Shown piece after piece: positions 31,789-34,281 of a stretch of DNA of 34,281 bases. The notes below the pieces were generated by a model. It saw only the letters and a list, made by a program, of their open reading frames with translations, ran no database searches and was not told the DNA's origin. Positions within the stretch are counted from its first letter, which is position 1. Every line of letters starts with the position of its first letter. Position numbers and translations under genes: made by a program. Source of the DNA: Acidimicrobiia bacterium (GTDB lineage Bacteria > Actinomycetota > Acidimicrobiia > Spongiisociales > UBA11373); NCBI GenBank assembly GCA_016932695.1, contig JAFGCH010000112.1, positions 1 to 34,281 of the forward strand, written 5' to 3'.

Positions 31789-32280
31789 TCAGCTCCCCGA
31801 AGCCTCGATGGAAACGTCGTCTTCGACGCGTCGCAGCATCTCGAGGAACTGCTCCCGGTCGAGCTCGAAGCGGGTCACGTCCTCGGCCACCTCGCGGGTG
31901 ATCTCGCCGATAGCCACGAAGAACGCCAGCTGCCCCTCGCGCAGGGCGTCGACGACCTCTTCGTCGTTGGAGGCGACCCGAAAGATGCTGTGACCGTCGG
32001 TGATGAGGCGTACTTCGGCCAGGTGACGGTCCATGTCGGCGGTGCGCCGCAGGTAGTCCCAGGCACGGCGGACCCGCTGCAGCGACATGCCGTTGTCGAG
32101 CAGGCTCTTCACCACGCGAAGAGCAACGAGATCACGGAACGCGTAGAGGCGCCGCCGTCCCGGCCGGCCCCCGGTACGTTGCAGCGTGGGGCGTACCAGG
32201 TTGACGCGGTCCCAGTAGCGCAACTGGTGCGCGGTGCAGCCGGTGAGCCGACACGCCTGCTGTGCCGAGAAACCGTCCAA
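31789..32280 (-). CDS. MerR-family transcriptional regulator
   Basis: The 163-residue protein has an N-terminal MerR winged helix: FSAQQACRLTGCTAHQLRYWD (4-24), then RRRLYAFRDLVALRVVKSLLDNGMSLQRVRRA. A C-terminal domain of about 90 residues follows, with alternating strands and helices and no cysteine or metal-binding motif, so a metal sensor is unlikely. The target and ligand are unknown. The frame starts with TTG at 32280, preceded by GGGGAGGG seven bases away; no ATG or GTG start covers the helix-turn-helix. It is transcribed in the same direction as the DUF3040 gene 73 bases upstream and is convergent with the transglutaminase gene. Confidence 0.88.
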   Translation of the reverse strand: MDGFSAQQACRLTGCTAHQLRYWDRVNLVRPTLQRTGGRPGRRRLYAFRDLVALRVVKSLLDNGMSLQRVRRAWDYLRRTADMDRHLAEVRLITDGHSIFRVASNDEEVVDALREGQLAFFVAIGEITREVAEDVTRFELDREQFLEMLRRVEDDVSIEASGS

Positions 32281-32353
32281 AACCGTCCCTCCCCAAGGTC
32301 CCCGCCGGAGCCCCGCGGGCGGGGCCCTAGCTCCTACTCCCCCGAACCAACCG

Positions 32354-32683
32354 CTACCCGCCGCCCCCCGGATGCCGGCGCAGGCGGTCTTTCCAGCCGC
32401 GATCCGAGGCTACCCCAGCCCGCCGCCGCGCGATGGCGATGAGCCAGGCCACGGACAACACCATGATGACGAACCCGGCCAGCGCTACCAGGGTGAGCCT
32501 GGTGAAGAACACCAGCATCAGGGCGGCGCCGGCCACCAAGCCCAGCAGGGCCCACTTGAGGCGGCCGCCCGAAGCGGTGGCCATGCCCGCCGTTCTCACG
32601 ACTTCCGCCAGCTGCGGGTCGTCCTCATAGAACTGCCGCTCGATCTCTTCGAGAATGCGCTGCTCTCTGTCATCGAGGGGCAT
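32354..32683 (-). CDS. DUF3040-family membrane protein
   Basis: The 109-residue protein starts MPLDDREQRILEEIERQFYEDDP, the hallmark of the actinobacterial DUF3040 family. It has two membrane segments (about 43-60 and 63-84) and a basic tail (ARRRAGVASDRGWKDRLRR). The function is unknown. ATG 32683 follows GGAG by five bases. A TATACT box (32717-32712, minus) lies 28 bases upstream and offers it a promoter independent of dinB. The family is good support for an actinobacterial source. Confidence 0.88.
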   Translation of the reverse strand: MPLDDREQRILEEIERQFYEDDPQLAEVVRTAGMATASGGRLKWALLGLVAGAALMLVFFTRLTLVALAGFVIMVLSVAWLIAIARRRAGVASDRGWKDRLRRHPGGGG

Positions 32684-32711
32684 GAGGGCTCCGCAGTTGG
32701 CCGGTGTGCCG

Positions 32712-32717
32712 AGTATA
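32712..32717 (-). promoter_or_regulatory. -10 box upstream of the DUF3040 gene
   Basis: Minus-strand TATACT is a five-of-six match to the -10 consensus, in the 71-base gap between dinB and DUF3040. The -35 region is weak. Confidence 0.4.
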
Positions 32718-32754
32718 CCGAAGGCGAGCCGCCAGTCACTCAGCACCTTCTGCC

Positions 32755-33948
32755 TTATTCTTCCATGGCGCCCGGCGGCTCGCCGCGCCCTTTCGCAAGG
32801 CGAGCGCGACGCACGGCGTCGCGTCCGAAACGCGCTCGTGCTCGCCCCACGGCGGCCTCGACGGAACCCCAGCGGTGGCCCTCCAGCCCCAGCTGCCGGG
32901 GCGCCGCGGCCGCCTCCAGGCCCTCCCCGGCCAGGCCCAACAGCCGCACCGGGCGTGGCCCCACCGCGGCGCGCCCGAGGAGCGCCCGCGCCGCCCGATA
33001 GAGGTCGTGAGCGGTATCCACCGCCTCGGGCAGGGTGTGACTGCGGCTGATGGTGGCGAAGTCGGCAAAGCGAACCTTGAGCGACAGGGTGCGGGCCACC
33101 ACCCCCGCCGCCTGCAGCCGCTCGGCCAGCCGATCCGCCAGACGCAGCAGCTCCTCCTCGAGTGCCGCCCGCCCGGCGAGGTCAGCGGCGAAGGTCTCCT
33201 CGACCGATAACGAGCGCGCCGGGCCGCCGGCCTCTACCGGCCGCTCGTCGCGCCCCTGAGCCAGGTCGCTCAAGTGCCCCCCGAGAGCCCGCCCCAGCCG
33301 TCTCTCCAGCAGGTCTCGCGGCAGCGCGGCCAGGTCCCCCACAGTCCGCACCCCCAACTCCTCCAGGCGGGCGTGGGTCGCCTCGCCCACCCCCCATAGG
33401 GCCCGCACCGGCAGCGGGTGCAGGAAGGCGGCTTCCTCTCCGTTCGAGACCAGCCGCAGGCCGTCGGGCTTGGCCGCCCGACTGGCCAGCTTGGCCAGCA
33501 GCTTGTTGCCCGCCAGGCCCACCGACGCCGGCAGCCCGGTGCGCTCCCGCAGCGCGGCCCGCAGCGCTCGACCCACTTCCTCGGGCGAGGAGTAGCGCAG
33601 GCGCAGCCCCGAGATGTCGAGGAAGGCCTCGTCCACCGACACCGGCTCCACGCACGGGGTGAAGTCGGCGAACACGCCGAACACCTCCGCGGAGGCGGCG
33701 CCATAGGCCCGATGATCCGGGGGGAGGTAGTGGGCGCGAGGGCAGAGGCGCCGGGCATGCACCGTCGGCATGCCGGAGCCCACGCCGAGACGGCGGGCCT
33801 CATAAGAAGCCGAGGTGACCACCCCCCGGCCCCCCAGGCCGGCCACCACCACCGCAGCTCCCTTCAGTTCGGGGCGACGGCGGCGCTCCACCTCCACGAA
33901 GAAGGCATCCATGTCGACGTGGGCGATGTGCTCGGCGAAGCGCTCCAC
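32755..33948 (-). CDS. dinB: DNA polymerase IV (DinB, Y family)
   Basis: The 397-residue translesion polymerase has AHVDMDAFFVEVE (9-21, metal-binding Asp12) and the steric-gate region. SYEARRLGVGSGMP lies in the fingers and PVSVDEAFLDISG in the palm (catalytic Asp106 and Glu107). Helix-hairpin-helix sequences (LWGVGEATHARLEELGVRTVGDL) and a C-terminal little-finger domain complete it; RQLGLEG near the end resembles a clamp-binding QLxL element. GTG 33948 is preferred because TACGGT sits seven bases upstream (leaderless). GTG 33966 in the same frame is an alternative. No LexA box is visible, so SOS control is not supported. Confidence 0.93.
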   Translation of the reverse strand: MERFAEHIAHVDMDAFFVEVERRRRPELKGAAVVVAGLGGRGVVTSASYEARRLGVGSGMPTVHARRLCPRAHYLPPDHRAYGAASAEVFGVFADFTPCVEPVSVDEAFLDISGLRLRYSSPEEVGRALRAALRERTGLPASVGLAGNKLLAKLASRAAKPDGLRLVSNGEEAAFLHPLPVRALWGVGEATHARLEELGVRTVGDLAALPRDLLERRLGRALGGHLSDLAQGRDERPVEAGGPARSLSVEETFAADLAGRAALEEELLRLADRLAERLQAAGVVARTLSLKVRFADFATISRSHTLPEAVDTAHDLYRAARALLGRAAVGPRPVRLLGLAGEGLEAAAAPRQLGLEGHRWGSVEAAVGRARARFGRDAVRRARLAKGRGEPPGAMEE

Positions 33949-33955
33949 GATGCCT

Positions 33956-33976
33956 ACCGTAACCACTCCCTACACT
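33956..33976. promoter_or_regulatory. Back-to-back -10 boxes for dinB and the phosphatase
   Basis: TACGGT on the minus strand (33961-33956) is seven bases from the dinB GTG 33948, and TACACT on the plus strand (33971-33976) is seven bases from GTG 33984. Both fit leaderless starts. The two polymerase sites would overlap, so the genes may interfere with each other. Confidence 0.4.
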
Positions 33977-33983
33977 CGCGACC

Positions 33984-34281
33984 GTGCTCGGCCGCCTCCA
34001 CCTCGTGCGCCATGGGGAAGTGCACAACCCGCGTCACGTCTGCTACGGCGACCTTCCCGGTTTTCGACTCAGCCCCACCGGGCGTCGCCAGGCGGCGGCC
34101 GCGGCGCGCCACCTGGCGACGGGCGGCGCCGATATCCTCCTCAGCTCGCCCTTGCAGCGCGCCGCGGAGACCGCCGCCATCATCGGGCGCCGCCTTCGGC
34201 TGGCGGCCTCACCGGATCCCCGGCTGACCGAGTGGCGCCTGGCGATGCGCTGGAACGGGGTGATCTGGGAAGACCTGCCCG
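33984..34281 (+). CDS. Histidine phosphatase family protein, N-terminal part
   Basis: The frame opens at GTG 33984 and runs off the window (99 codons visible). HLVRHGEVHNP gives the RHG phosphohistidine motif (His10), and LSPTGRRQAAAAARHL and LLSSPLQRAAETA are the next conserved blocks of the phosphoglycerate mutase-like superfamily. Asp-Pro-Arg-Leu-Thr-Glu-Trp lies where the catalytic acidic segment usually falls. Members remove phosphate from sugars, nucleotides or proteins; the substrate here is unknown. TACACT seven bases before the start implies a leaderless mRNA. It diverges from dinB. Confidence 0.85.
   Translation, partial: MLGRLHLVRHGEVHNPRHVCYGDLPGFRLSPTGRRQAAAAARHLATGGADILLSSPLQRAAETAAIIGRRLRLAASPDPRLTEWRLAMRWNGVIWEDLP

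Noticed and set aside
29164-32442. 1092-codon frame on the plus strand
   Set aside because: It runs through the DUF58, transglutaminase and MerR genes in other frames and is arginine/proline/glycine-rich without motifs; it is a GC-driven shadow.
33949-34020. SOS (LexA) box upstream of dinB
   Set aside because: No GAAC-N4-GTTC or similar dyad is visible in the short divergent gap or just upstream.
1-34281. CRISPR arrays, tRNA or rRNA genes, insertion sequences, prophage
   Set aside because: No regularly spaced direct repeats, no cloverleaf-like sequence, no transposase or phage gene and no terminal repeats were recognised on reading both strands.

Overview
The window is a strongly GC-rich, gene-dense chromosomal segment from an actinobacterium (Actinomycetota). 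Supporting signs are a translational-type T-box in front of ileS, a DUF222/13E12 HNH gene, a DUF3040 gene, GTG starts in about half the genes, TANNNT boxes 6-7 bases before start codons (leaderless transcripts), a dcw cluster with sepF and no ftsA, and a MurE with the DNPR motif of meso-diaminopimelate ligases. I cannot place it confidently below phylum. No rRNA, tRNA, CRISPR array, insertion sequence or prophage was seen.

Layout. 1-201: the 5' end of a DUF222/HNH gene leaving the window on the minus strand. 489-1600: a squalene/phytoene synthase-family gene preceded by a possible 19-codon leaderless leader ORF. 1960-4075 (minus): DUF167 protein, TraR/DksA zinc-finger protein, lspA, rluD. 4205-7593 (plus): T-box riboswitch and a eukaryote-like (type 2) ileS. 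7607-23692 (minus): one uninterrupted division and cell-wall (dcw) operon, in transcription order mraZ, rsmH, ftsL, ftsI, murE, mraY, murD, ftsW, murG, murC, murB, ftsQ, ftsZ, pgeF, yggS, sepF, yggT. Most neighbours overlap by ATGA or GTGA, implying translational coupling. murF, usually between murE and mraY, is absent, and no divIVA follows yggT.

23916-26179: an SDR oxidoreductase, a LapA-like membrane protein, an HNH nuclease (minus) and a stand-alone serine-recombinase domain that has lost its catalytic serine and two catalytic arginines. 26213-27069 (minus): a coupled pair of unrecognised genes. 27208-31717 (plus): a MoxR ATPase, DUF58 and transmembrane transglutaminase operon. 31789-33948 (minus): MerR-type regulator, DUF3040 membrane protein and DinB polymerase. 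33984-end (plus): a partial histidine phosphatase.

The dcw genes work as one pathway: Mur enzymes build the lipid II precursor, MraY and MurG assemble it on the membrane, FtsW and FtsI polymerise and crosslink it at the septum, and FtsZ, SepF, FtsQ and FtsL organise the divisome. Non-gene signals that stand out are a 20-bp perfect inverted repeat able to hide the rsmH ribosome-binding site and start, a three-repeat MraZ box over the mraZ promoter, and inverted repeats centred on the two opposing TGA stop codons at convergent gene junctions.
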